NCBI GenBank assembly: GCA_934096125.1
Contig: CAKOLB010000004.1
Location: 1-64,000 of the forward strand
Source: an uncultured Bacilli bacterium
GTDB lineage: Bacteria > Bacillota_I > Bacilli_A > RF39 > UBA660
DNA: 64,000 nt
Direction: 5' to 3'
Shown here: positions 1-8,349 of the stretch, in pieces
How the letters are laid out: the number at the start of each line of letters is the position of its first letter
Numbering within the stretch: position 1 is the first letter of the stretch
Position numbers and translations under genes: made by a program
Notes under the pieces: generated by a model
Seen by the model: the letters and a program-made list of their open reading frames with translations, nothing else
Databases searched by the model: none
Told to the model about the DNA's origin: nothing

Positions 1-873
1 CTTATTGCTTTTAAAGTTTCTAAATACTCTCTTTCCACCGGACTTATTGTTTTTACTTGGTATTTCTTATATTCATCTTTGGCTTTTTCGATTGCTTTAT
101 TATGACTAATTGTACCTGCACCAAAAAGTAACTTTTCTCCAGTACTAGAAAGAATTGTATCCAGTTGCTTAATATAATCATCCATATGCATTGAATTAGG
201 TCTAATTGCTTGTATTTCAGCAAAATCAAAATATCCAGATACTAAATTATTTAAAATTTTTAATTTTTCTTCTGTTAAATAATTTTTAGCAATTATAACA
301 TCACTCATCACTGGCAAATCACCTTTAAAAGTAGTTAATACCATAAAAGGTTTATCAGCATCTGCCCTTTCATATATTACTTCAGGTGCTGTGTGTCCGT
401 GGGCAGCAAAGTGAAGTTTATTTTGAACAATTTTAAAAAATTCAATTGATTTGCTATCTTTAGGATTATAATCTACAGCAGTTGCATACAAATCAAGGAC
501 TTGCCTATATAATACTTTTTCTGATGACCTAATATCCTTAATTCTAGCAAGTAATTCTTTCCAATAATTACCTCCACCATTACCTTTAAGTCTTTCATCG
601 TCCATAGTGAAACCTTTAATCATATATTCTTTCAACCTTTCGGTTTCCTTCTTTTTGAACTGTCAAGAATTCCTTGACAGTTGAATTTATGTCTAATTCT
701 TCTTCATCAAAGATATTTTTAATATGCAAACTTATATTTTGTTTAGTCGTATCATATAAGTCAGCCATCTGTTGTTGTGATAACCATACTGTTTCATCTT
801 CAAGTTTTACATCTATTTTTGTCGTTCCATCATCAGTTTGATAAATTACAATATTATTGTTATTTTCTTCCAT
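1..873 (-). pseudogene. RhuM-family protein, broken by internal deletion and frameshift; runs off the window start
   Basis: RhuM-family proteins are accessory-island proteins of unclear function, with an N-terminal DNA-binding-like region. The first part (873 to 616) encodes VWLSQQQMADLYDTTKQNIS, a RhuM hallmark, then ends at TAA. From about 650 down to base 1 another minus frame is open and continues the family with MIKGFTMDDERLKG, YWKELLARIKDIRSSEKV and LYATAVDYNP. About 30 to 35 residues normally lying between these parts (the YNLDMIISVGYR region) are missing, and the join at about 640-650 is out of frame. The start at 873 has a GGAG-like ribosome site. This is a decayed gene outside the proposed secA island. 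Family match is from memory of the conserved motifs; the deletion is visible directly. Confidence 0.82.
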
Positions 874-1031
874 TGTTATAGCTCCATTTCTATGAGATTT
901 TAAAAGGTGTCAACAAATATAATCATTGTTCACACCTTTATTTTACTACATATTTTTAATATTTTGTGGACAAGTTATAAAACTCGAACCAATTTATCTT
1001 TTTTAAAATTTAAATCTTTCCCTTATTTTAT

Positions 1032-1071
1032 GCTATTTACCACAGCAATTCTTATATTTTTTTCCACTGCC
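1032..1071. repeat. Left copy of 40-bp direct repeat (putative attachment site)
   Basis: Identical over 40 bp to 8350-8389. Read on the minus strand it encodes GSGKKYKNCCGK and a stop, the SEC-C zinc motif at the SecA tail. No ribosome site or long open frame precedes it: the in-frame upstream sequence is short and AT-rich. It looks like a duplicated gene end, not a gene. The rest of 874-1031 holds no supported gene. Confidence 0.8.
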
Positions 1072-1286
1072 ACATGTTCGTCCTTTTTCAATATATATGA
1101 TACTATGAAATATATATAGTATTATATATATTTCAAGGAAAAGTGGGTCTGAACAGTATTGGTATTATGTCATACATATAGTACATATAGAACTATACAT
1201 TTTTTTATTTTTGCACACAAATTGCACTCATTGTTATCATCAGCATTCGTTCTCTACTTAAAATTATAACATTTTTATATAACAAT
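1072..1286. other. Gene-free left end of the island
   Basis: No gene is supported here. The stretch holds AT-rich tracts with a small inverted repeat near 1096-1120 (ATACTAT/ATAGTAT) and, at 1201-1227, a T-rich run ending in GCACACAAATTGCAC that recurs with one extra base at 8270-8297. The latter may be an arm-type recombinase binding site; this is inference from its presence near both ends. Confidence 0.4.
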
Positions 1287-3251
1287 CTATAATTCACCTT
1301 TATAAAAATAAATTTTCATTGCATCTTCGTTATACGTAGGTTTTGAAATATCTATATCTAGAAAATTTGATATATAATATATTAAATATTGAGATGAAAT
1401 TAATAAATCATATTCACATAATATTCCATCATATCTACTTTCAATTATCAAATTTTGATTTTTTTCTAAATATTCCAATAACTTTTTCTCATATAAACTT
1501 GTAGTTTTTTGCTTAAAATAAATATTTTTGTTATGACTTAAATGCTCGTAATTAATAAATCTTCCATGTGAAAAATTTTTCTTTTCATGAATTAAACAAT
1601 TATATATACCAGACTCAATTATTTTACTTTCTAAATCATTACCAGCAGATTCAGTAAAATCTCCTGTAAAAATATTAAAACTATTTCCTTCTTTTAAAAA
1701 TTCTTTTAGCATTTTTTTATTTTCTTTAAAATATTTATCAAAGTAATTTTTCCAATAATTTATACTATCTCTAATAAACTCTTCAATATTATTTTTTGAT
1801 TTTCTTTCAAAATATAATTTTAAAAATAAACTAGCAGGAGCCAATGCTCCTTCAAAAGATAAGAATCCTCTTTCTTTTCCTTTATTTGTACCTGTTCGAT
1901 ATGAAATAACATTATTTTTAGATATTCCAGTTTTTGTTACAACCTTTTGCAATTCACCTTTTGTTATAATATATTTATTATCATTATCAATTAAACTTGT
2001 TGATACAAGCAAATCATTTGTTGTTCCTGAGTAAGTAAACAAAAATACTGAATCAACACTATTATTGTTTCTATAATATAGGTCTCTAGGATATAAAGCT
2101 ATTGTATTTATTCCATATAAATGATTAATAAGTTTAGATGAAAATTTTGCGCCTGCAAAAGAACCACCAGTTCCTACAAAAATACTATTATTTAGACTTT
2201 CAAAATCTATTTTAGTTAACTTATCATAAGCTCTGCTATTAATAGCATTAATTATTCTTGTTTCTAAATTATTAATATTTATATTACACCTTTTTATTTG
2301 TTTCCTTAATGAAATATCAAAATTACTGCAAGTACAAGCATCTTTCACTTTTTTTATTTTATATAAATTTTGTATATGTCCTCGTGCACCAAACTTTTTT
2401 ACAACCCTTTTTGTAAGTTTAGTCGCTTTTTCAAAAGTTGAATCTATAAATTTATAATCAATAATATAGTTATTCTTTATATATTCACTAATAAACATTG
2501 AAAAAAATGCATCACCAGCTCCTGTTGGATCAACTTCTGCTTCTGGACTATTTAACTCTTTTCTGACTTTATTATTATCAAAAACAAAGTCTGAGCCTTT
2601 TTTTCCTCTAGTTACAATTATCATTTTAGGATGTAGTATATTATATATATCTCCCAATGATTTTACAGAAAATCTATTTTTCAAATATTTTTCAACTCGT
2701 TCATTTAAGTTTATAATATCAAATTTATTTTTAATTTTTTCTCGGATTTCATTATCATTATAATCTTCTAATTCAAAATATTGTCCCAAATCCAGCATTT
2801 TTCTATTATTACAATTATCTATTATAATTTGATTTTTATTGTTTAAATTATCAAAAATCAAAACATCATCTTCATTAATTTGTTTCAAAATATTATTTGG
2901 TTCTATTTTACTTTCTTCATACCATTTTTTTATATTACAAATTGGGCATCGTTTTTTTGAAGTAAACTCTAATTTATCATTTAACTCTTGATATGATACA
3001 TGAAAGCAACGAGTATTTATATCTTCAATCACTTTTACATTATCAATGTTTGTTCCAATTTCTTTTAAGCTATTAATTGCTATAGTACCTGGCATATCAT
3101 TTCCACATACACCATAAACAGATGTTTCCAAACCTAGTTTAGCAATATTAGCGATTATATTATGAGAAGTCATACCTCCATTTACTCCTACCAATTTGCC
3201 ATTTTTATAATAAAAATCTGTAACTAAATCTCCAATACTAATTATTCTCAT
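1287..3251 (-). CDS. PfkB-family sugar/nucleoside kinase fused to a SIS phosphosugar-isomerase domain
   Basis: The first half (residues about 1-300) is a ribokinase-like PfkB kinase: an N-terminal GGMTSHNIIANIAKLG substrate region and DPTGAGDAFF near residue 240, containing the catalytic Asp of the family. An insert near residue 102 carries RCPICNIKKWYEE, a possible CxxC metal site. The second half (about 350-640) is a two-lobed SIS domain: VGTGGSFAGAKF at about 357, SGTTND at about 410, and HEKKNFSHGR at about 552, in the position of the second-lobe His motif of sugar isomerases. The protein could phosphorylate and isomerise one sugar or nucleoside-like substrate. It is the last gene of the operon, 12 bp after the hydrolase. 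Substrate unknown; 654 residues is long for either family alone. Confidence 0.8.
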   Translation of the reverse strand: MRIISIGDLVTDFYYKNGKLVGVNGGMTSHNIIANIAKLGLETSVYGVCGNDMPGTIAINSLKEIGTNIDNVKVIEDINTRCFHVSYQELNDKLEFTSKKRCPICNIKKWYEESKIEPNNILKQINEDDVLIFDNLNNKNQIIIDNCNNRKMLDLGQYFELEDYNDNEIREKIKNKFDIINLNERVEKYLKNRFSVKSLGDIYNILHPKMIIVTRGKKGSDFVFDNNKVRKELNSPEAEVDPTGAGDAFFSMFISEYIKNNYIIDYKFIDSTFEKATKLTKRVVKKFGARGHIQNLYKIKKVKDACTCSNFDISLRKQIKRCNININNLETRIINAINSRAYDKLTKIDFESLNNSIFVGTGGSFAGAKFSSKLINHLYGINTIALYPRDLYYRNNNSVDSVFLFTYSGTTNDLLVSTSLIDNDNKYIITKGELQKVVTKTGISKNNVISYRTGTNKGKERGFLSFEGALAPASLFLKLYFERKSKNNIEEFIRDSINYWKNYFDKYFKENKKMLKEFLKEGNSFNIFTGDFTESAGNDLESKIIESGIYNCLIHEKKNFSHGRFINYEHLSHNKNIYFKQKTTSLYEKKLLEYLEKNQNLIIESRYDGILCEYDLLISSQYLIYYISNFLDIDISKPTYNEDAMKIYFYKGEL

Positions 3252-3263
3252 TTATTCACCTAC

Positions 3264-3905
3264 TTAAATATTTTTCTCTAACCATTCGTACAAGTACTTA
3301 TCTTTAAAAGCATGTGAAGTTAAAAAATGATTATCATTTTCTATAATTTTTAATTCTATATTTTTTGAATCTATGCTTTTAAGTTTATCATAAGCTTGTA
3401 TACTTTCATTAACATCAATAACATCATCAGCATTTCCATGATATATCAAAATTGATTTGTCCTTTAATGGTAATAGTGTTTGATTAATAGGTAGCATTAT
3501 ACCACCTGATACTGAAACTATACCCTTAAATAGTTTTGGCCTTGACATAATGTAATTCCAAGCACCAAATGCTCCCATGCTACTTCCTAAAATACATACT
3601 CTGTTTTTATCGTATTTATATTCTTTGTAAACTTCTTCCAAAATTTTTTCTACATCCCTTAAATGATAATCCCAAAAATTGTTATCAGTACACTGTGGAG
3701 CAACAACAATATAAGGTATATCAAAATTATTCATATATTTAGGTAAAGCATATTTCTCTACATCTTCTACTTTATTGCCTCTTTCTCCGATGCCATGTAA
3801 AAACAATAGTAAGGGCAAATTATCATCTTTTTTATCTTGAGAATAAACGATATAATTTATATTACAATAATTAATGTCATTAAGTTTACAATATTTTTTT
3901 AACAT
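3264..3905 (-). CDS. Alpha/beta hydrolase (phospholipase/carboxylesterase type)
   Basis: Predicted serine hydrolase of 213 residues. LLLFLHGIGERG (about residue 32) forms the oxyanion region, GSSMGAFG (about 107) the nucleophile elbow, HGNADDVIDV the likely acid region and NDNHFLTSHAF the catalytic His region near the C-terminus. No signal peptide is visible, so it should act in the cytoplasm. It lies 5 bp after the acyltransferase gene and 12 bp before the kinase-isomerase gene, so it is probably co-translated with them. In this setting it could remove an acyl group or hydrolyse an ester on the pathway product. Family assignment is firm, substrate unknown. Confidence 0.8.
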   Translation of the reverse strand: MLKKYCKLNDINYCNINYIVYSQDKKDDNLPLLLFLHGIGERGNKVEDVEKYALPKYMNNFDIPYIVVAPQCTDNNFWDYHLRDVEKILEEVYKEYKYDKNRVCILGSSMGAFGAWNYIMSRPKLFKGIVSVSGGIMLPINQTLLPLKDKSILIYHGNADDVIDVNESIQAYDKLKSIDSKNIELKIIENDNHFLTSHAFKDKYLYEWLEKNI

Positions 3906-3910
3906 ACATC

Positions 3911-4588
3911 CTACCTTACTTTCACCAAATTTTTATTTACTTTTAGATTATATATATTTTGTTGTAAATTATTGAAAAATAATCCCATATGATATCCATC
4001 TTGAAACGCATGATTTACTAACAATGAAATATCTATAAGATATCTATCTCCTTCTAAATAATATCTTCCCCAACAAATTTTAGGTTTACTATTTTTCTCA
4101 TTAAAATTAACAGCATCTTTAAAATTTGAAAAAGTAATCCAAGGAATACATGTCATATTCACTTTATTCATATTTTCCAATCCTGATATTTTATAGTATG
4201 GAATATTATTAGATGCATCTTCTGTAGCCTTTGAAAATTCTATAAGAAAATTATAAATATCTTCATCATACTTAACATATCTCGTAAAATTCAATTCATT
4301 ATCGCTATTTACAACAGTAGCGGTTGCTGCTAAAGAATCATATTTATAGACAGATTCTTTAGCATTTTCTTTTCCATAACCATAACTAAATGCATCAATT
4401 TCGTTTATAGATTTTAATACAAAATACGTCATACAACCATAAAATGAAATTTTATTTTTTTTCCAAAAATTAACTAAGTTAGTTATATCTATTTTAGTAA
4501 CTATACCTGTATATGGGTCACTAAAATTTGAAAAAGTTTTATATGCTAACTTTCGTTTCCAATTATTTATATCAATTTTATTTCTCAT
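3911..4588 (-). CDS. Chloramphenicol-acetyltransferase-like acyltransferase
   Basis: This 225-residue protein has the size and layout of a type A CAT. The catalytic segment near residue 190 reads VNHAFQDGYHMGLFF, corresponding to the HHxxxDG motif of CAT, with the catalytic His and Asp-Gly kept. SFYGCMTYFVLKSINEI and NMTCIPWITFSNF resemble other CAT blocks. It should transfer an acyl group from CoA. Resistance to chloramphenicol is possible, but the operon context (sugar kinase, phosphoribosyltransferase, phosphatases) makes acylation of a pathway intermediate at least as likely. Its start overlaps the end of the upstream gene by 11 bp, so coupled translation is likely. Confidence 0.8.
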   Translation of the reverse strand: MRNKIDINNWKRKLAYKTFSNFSDPYTGIVTKIDITNLVNFWKKNKISFYGCMTYFVLKSINEIDAFSYGYGKENAKESVYKYDSLAATATVVNSDNELNFTRYVKYDEDIYNFLIEFSKATEDASNNIPYYKISGLENMNKVNMTCIPWITFSNFKDAVNFNEKNSKPKICWGRYYLEGDRYLIDISLLVNHAFQDGYHMGLFFNNLQQNIYNLKVNKNLVKVR

Positions 4589-6158
4589 TCTTCATCTTCC
4601 TTTTTACATATAATACTTCACTCTTTTTAGAATAGTCGCCATTTTTTGCTAAACATTCTAGTATTTTTCTTCTATTCAAATCAAAAATTCCTAAAGAGTC
4701 TTCATATGGATTTGTACTATACGGATCTCTCCAACTATATGGACTAGGGAAATATAATCCTTCTATAAAATTAAAGAAATGTCTATAATCTACAGCTCCA
4801 TGATTAGGCATAAACATTTGACTAATTCTATTAACTCCCGGATACCTTACAGCAACTATTTTATCAACGTCGATTCCTATATCATAAAAAGTAGTTATAG
4901 CTAGTTGCATTGTTTTGCCAGTTAATAAATTGTCATCTAATATAATATATTCTTTATGTTTATCAATTCCAAAAAGTTCAATACCACCGGTTTTAAAAAT
5001 ATCAAAAAATCTTAATTCTAACGATTGTTTTTTCGCATATCCTGTTACATTCTTGTTAAACTTTAGTATAGAAACATCATTTATTCTATCGTCTATTGAT
5101 TTCATTATGATTGGCAATTCTAAACCACCATAGCATAATCCACAGATACCTTTATTAGAAATATTAGAATCTTTTTGTAATGTCAAATTACAAGTAATAA
5201 AGTTTTCTGCAAAATTATCTATCTCTCTGTATGCTCTAAAATCTTTAGAATAATTTTCTTTGTCAGGTTGTTGAGTAAATTCTAATCTAAATTCATTAGT
5301 AATTAAAATTACATTTTTAATTAAATTTTCTATATGAATATTATCAATTTTATAGTTTTCATTGAATGAAATATTTTTCATTAAATTTTCAGTACTTATT
5401 AAACTATTATATAGTTTGTACATTAATGAGTTTTTAGTTAATGCTTCCAAGTTAACCATTACATTTTTTTCTATCTGATTATTAACAATTTGTTGATTTA
5501 ATAGAATTAACAAATAATTTCTAATATTATCTATTAACCCTAATATCATTTTAACATTATTTAAATCATTTATATCTGAGGTATTATTAATTGCTATTAA
5601 AGACTTTGAAAAAAACTCTATATTATTATTTAACCATTCATATATCATTTCTTTAGTTGTTATATCTTCTTGTGTATTTTCGTCATGAATTCTTTGAGAT
5701 AAAAAATAATAGTATATACCTGAACCTCTTAATAATATATTTTCATTATCATACACCCCATAACATAAACTAGAATCGTTACATTCAAGCCATAGTTGTT
5801 TTAGTGGATTATTATCTGGTATAGTAATCCATTCATACATAGGAATTTTTATGCTTCCACTCGACGAATCAAATAAGCTAGCTATTCCATCTAGTGTCTG
5901 AAATTTATTATTAATTAAATTATTAAAATATATAATTTTATTATTTTTACCTTGAGTCATTTTCTTTTCTGTTTTAGCATATTCTCTTGCATAGTGGCTT
6001 TCTATGGCATGTTCCAAACAAATTGTAGGCAACAATTTTACTTTTTTTAATAAACTTAAAGTACCATTTACGCCAGTTATTATTTTTCCGTTTTCAATAA
6101 CTGGAAAACATTTATCAAAATCACCACTTGTTTTTTCAACGTAAATCCTTGTGGACAA
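4578..6158 (-). CDS. Phosphoribosyltransferase-domain protein, C-terminal part of a split HAD-PRTase
   Basis: The C-terminal third carries a type I phosphoribosyltransferase core: VSILKFNKN, then EYIILDDNLLTGKTMQLA near residue 400, the PRPP-binding loop with two acidic residues and TGKT. The first ~30 residues (SGDFDKCFPVIENGKIITGV) do not look like a start: they continue the HAD phosphatase encoded upstream in another frame. The only start this far upstream is a TTG at 6158 inside the upstream gene, without a good ribosome site. One extra A in the A6 run (T6 at 6131-6136) would join both frames into one protein of about 775 residues. The middle (residues 60-330) is helical-looking and not recognised. 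Either a recent frameshift or slippage makes both products. Confidence 0.72.
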   Translation of the reverse strand: MSTRIYVEKTSGDFDKCFPVIENGKIITGVNGTLSLLKKVKLLPTICLEHAIESHYAREYAKTEKKMTQGKNNKIIYFNNLINNKFQTLDGIASLFDSSSGSIKIPMYEWITIPDNNPLKQLWLECNDSSLCYGVYDNENILLRGSGIYYYFLSQRIHDENTQEDITTKEMIYEWLNNNIEFFSKSLIAINNTSDINDLNNVKMILGLIDNIRNYLLILLNQQIVNNQIEKNVMVNLEALTKNSLMYKLYNSLISTENLMKNISFNENYKIDNIHIENLIKNVILITNEFRLEFTQQPDKENYSKDFRAYREIDNFAENFITCNLTLQKDSNISNKGICGLCYGGLELPIIMKSIDDRINDVSILKFNKNVTGYAKKQSLELRFFDIFKTGGIELFGIDKHKEYIILDDNLLTGKTMQLAITTFYDIGIDVDKIVAVRYPGVNRISQMFMPNHGAVDYRHFFNFIEGLYFPSPYSWRDPYSTNPYEDSLGIFDLNRRKILECLAKNGDYSKKSEVLYVKRKMKNEK

Positions 6159-6907
6159 TTTAACATAGAATAATCGTTCCCAAATTGATCACCACAATCT
6201 CCAATTCGAAGCATTGAATTTTGTGGAATACCTATCATCCTCTCAGCAATTTGTATAGCTTTATTTTTAGTAGCAGTACCTATTTGTAAAACTTGTTTGC
6301 CATTATGCATTCCTATTGTTAAGTTTAAATTTGAGTTTTGTGAGTCTCTTATTAATGAATTAATTATTCTTATTATCTCATTATTAAATTCTACGTTATC
6401 GTTCAAAATCATTATTCTTATATTTATTATAGCGTTTGTTTTAGAATCTATTGAATAAGTAATCTTACAATGTTCATTTAAAATAAATGTATTTAATAAA
6501 TAAATAGTTTTTTTATTTAATTCTTCTAATTTAATAAAATCTTCTTTAGATGATATATATTCACTAATATTAAAAAGTTTTTCGCTGCCATCACTAGTCA
6601 TGAATATCCTTGCACCATCATTAGTAAGTGCATACATTTTTAACAATTGTTTTTCAGTAACACCGTATTTATTTTTTAAATCATAAATAATATCACTTAA
6701 TAAATCATTTAGTCCAGTCTCTCCTCTACCTGTGATAAAAACTACTGGAATATGTTTTTTTAACATATTTGCTAATATTGGTAAAACACGAGAATCTATC
6801 TTTGTTGAATTATTTTCTGTTAATGTACCATCAATATCAAAGCATACCGCATTATATTTTTGTTGTAGTGATTTTTTATAATTGTCCACTAATTCTTCAC
6901 TTATCAT
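6080..6907 (-). CDS. HAD-superfamily (Cof-type) phosphatase, N-terminal part of a split HAD-PRTase
   Basis: All HAD motifs are present: DIDGTLT near residue 24 (nucleophile and acid/base Asp), VVFITGRGETG (motif II), Lys in ATKNKAIQIAERMIG (motif III) and IGDCGDQFGNDYSML near 237 (motif IV). This is a Cof-like phosphatase with a cap between motifs II and III. After residue about 257 the family sequence jumps to the frame of the next gene, and the last ~18 residues here (from QVVILINVF) look out of frame. The overlap with the downstream open frame is 79 bp. The ribosome site AGGAGG precedes the start. It probably dephosphorylates a sugar or nucleotide intermediate made by the attached PRTase; the substrate is unknown. 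Confidence 0.8.
   Translation of the reverse strand: MISEELVDNYKKSLQQKYNAVCFDIDGTLTENNSTKIDSRVLPILANMLKKHIPVVFITGRGETGLNDLLSDIIYDLKNKYGVTEKQLLKMYALTNDGARIFMTSDGSEKLFNISEYISSKEDFIKLEELNKKTIYLLNTFILNEHCKITYSIDSKTNAIINIRIMILNDNVEFNNEIIRIINSLIRDSQNSNLNLTIGMHNGKQVLQIGTATKNKAIQIAERMIGIPQNSMLRIGDCGDQFGNDYSMLNCPQGFTLKKQVVILINVFQLLKTEK
6131..6136 (-). other. A6 homopolymer where the HAD-PRTase frame is broken
   Basis: On the coding strand, six A residues lie between ACGTTG and CAAGTGG. Reading through in the upstream frame gives FTLKKQVV; inserting one A (or slipping back one base) gives FTLKKTSGDFDK, which runs on into FPVIENGKIITGV and the PRTase. Homopolymer runs of this kind are sites of indels, sequencing errors and transcriptional slippage; the sequence alone cannot tell which. 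Confidence 0.65.
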
Positions 6908-6916
6908 AAAAACCTC

Positions 6917-7396
6917 CTATAAAATTCTGCTCAAAGTTTTTACAGTTTCAAACTGACCAATAGAATCTAAATCTTCATTAAAGTAAATACTCTTTCCTCC
7001 TTTTTGTTCCCAATCAATTAAATTTTTAATACTATCATCAATTAGAATTTCTCCGTTATTTGGTAAATATATTTGACTTTTTTTCACGTGTGGTGGAACA
7101 AACAAAATTGGTACTTCTACTTTCCTACTCCTTAATGCTTTTACTTTTGCCTCCATTTCAACCAAAGTATGTATTTTAGTTAAAATAGCAAGTTGTTTAG
7201 ATTTAGCTTGTCCCTTTAAAATATAATCGATAGCATTATTGATTACTTTTGAGTCATCTAGTAATTCAAACCAATCTAGTTTTTCAAAAAAATCATCCCA
7301 ACTTATAGTTGGCTTTTGTTTTTTTCTTTCAACAACTCTTTTTTCTGTATCAAATATTACCCCATCAAAATCAATAAATATTTTTTGATTAGCCAT
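6917..7396 (-). CDS. Small capless HAD-like phosphatase
   Basis: A 160-residue HAD-fold protein. IFIDFDGVIFDTEKR gives motif I (two Asp), LAILTKIH a motif II Thr, KKSQIYL a likely motif III Lys, and EILIDDSIKNLIDW motif IV. No cap domain fits in this length; it resembles 5'-nucleotidase-type HADs acting on accessible substrates. The start at 7396 (MANQKIF) is chosen because GAGGTG lies 6 bases upstream; an in-frame ATG 36 bases earlier lacks this. It is the second gene of the operon, 57 bp after the regulator and 9 bp before the HAD-PRTase. Two HAD enzymes in one operon suggest two dephosphorylation steps or a repair/recycling role. Confidence 0.75.
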   Translation of the reverse strand: MANQKIFIDFDGVIFDTEKRVVERKKQKPTISWDDFFEKLDWFELLDDSKVINNAIDYILKGQAKSKQLAILTKIHTLVEMEAKVKALRSRKVEVPILFVPPHVKKSQIYLPNNGEILIDDSIKNLIDWEQKGGKSIYFNEDLDSIGQFETVKTLSRIL

Positions 7397-7453
7397 AAAT
7401 ATCACCTCTTGTAAATTTATTATATCAAACATATAGGCAATATTACGTCTTAA

Positions 7454-8047
7454 TTATTTATTGTTTAACTTTATTCTATTAATTTCAAAATGTCTAATAT
7501 CATCTCTAAGTTCACAATATGCTGTTACATAAAATTTATTATCATAACTAAATATTTGTAAAGGGTGAATTATTCTTTCTTGCCATTCTTGTTTTAAATT
7601 CCTGTATAATATTTTTAGTGGTGTTTTATTTAAAATTGCATCATTTAAAGTAAAATATAATTCAGATTTATTATTAGCCCCATTATCCAAAAAATATTTA
7701 CTCTTTTCCTCCTCTACATCACTTGCAAATTTAATTTTATTAATTAATTTTTTATATTTTACAATATTTTCATATCCTAATTTTTCTAATACCATTTTAA
7801 TATTTTCTAATAATTGAAGATCATATTTATTAAAATGATTATATTGGTTTTTAATATTTAGTATGTAATAGCCCCCATTCGGTCCCATAAAGGTTTCTAT
7901 CGGAATCCCTGCCTGCTCTAATTCTACTTTATAATATCTAACCATTCGTTCAGTAACACCTATTTTTTCTGATAGCTCCCTTACGGTATATTTATTGCCT
8001 GTGTTCAAATAGTTTAACATTTGAATTGCATTTGATATTTTACCCAT
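7454..8047 (-). CDS. HTH-WYL transcriptional regulator, short form
   Basis: The N-terminus is a winged helix of the DeoR/HTH_11 kind (VRELSEKIGVTERMVRYYKV, residues 20-42, then GPNGGYYI). The C-terminal half is a WYL-like domain (LKILYRN, HPLQIFSYDNKFYVTAYC, FEINRIKL). At 197 residues it is shorter than usual; the C-terminal WCX extension is missing and the protein ends just after the WYL core. WYL regulators often control defence or stress islands and sense a ligand such as a nucleotide. It is the first gene of the operon, so it probably regulates its own transcript from the region upstream of 8047. The truncation could be natural. Confidence 0.8.
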   Translation of the reverse strand: MGKISNAIQMLNYLNTGNKYTVRELSEKIGVTERMVRYYKVELEQAGIPIETFMGPNGGYYILNIKNQYNHFNKYDLQLLENIKMVLEKLGYENIVKYKKLINKIKFASDVEEEKSKYFLDNGANNKSELYFTLNDAILNKTPLKILYRNLKQEWQERIIHPLQIFSYDNKFYVTAYCELRDDIRHFEINRIKLNNK

Positions 8048-8349
8048 CTTTTCACTTCCTTTATTTCATTATATCATTTATATTATTAGTTTTCTTATCT
8101 CAATATAAACTTTATTTAAATTTTATTTTATCGGAAATTACATTTGATTGAATTTGATTTTTAATTAGTTCACCGGTGTTCACTTGTGCCATAATTTATT
8201 ATTTTTTTAAAACTTTCTGAAAACAAAAAAATCAACACAAATGTTGATTTCATGATTTTGTGTGCCTGATTTTTTATTTTTCGCACACAAATTGCACACA
8301 ATTTAGTTTTTTTTGACTAATTTTAATTGTACAACCCTTTATAAAACAG
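8048..8349. other. Gene-free right end of the island
   Basis: No gene is supported here. It should contain the promoter for the WYL-led minus-strand operon, though I cannot pin a clear -35/-10 pair. It holds the likely secA terminator (8225-8250), an inverted repeat TTTGTGTGC/GCACACAAA (about 8257-8291), and the second copy of the T-rich GCACACAAATTGCAC repeat (8270-8297). Confidence 0.45.
8225..8250 (-). terminator. Rho-independent terminator downstream of secA
   Basis: A perfect 9-bp stem (AAATCAACA/TGTTGATTT, 8229-8237 with 8242-8250) with a CAAA loop is followed on the minus strand by a U run (A-rich 8225-8230). It lies 100 bp after the secA stop. Confidence 0.75.

Noticed and set aside
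907..1119. Plus-strand open frame of 70 codons, hydrophobic
   Set aside because: It is the antisense of the duplicated secA tail plus AT-rich sequence, with no ribosome site and no family resemblance.
3911..4588. Annotation as a chloramphenicol resistance gene
   Set aside because: The fold and catalytic His match CAT, but position in a metabolic operon gives no support for chloramphenicol as the substrate.
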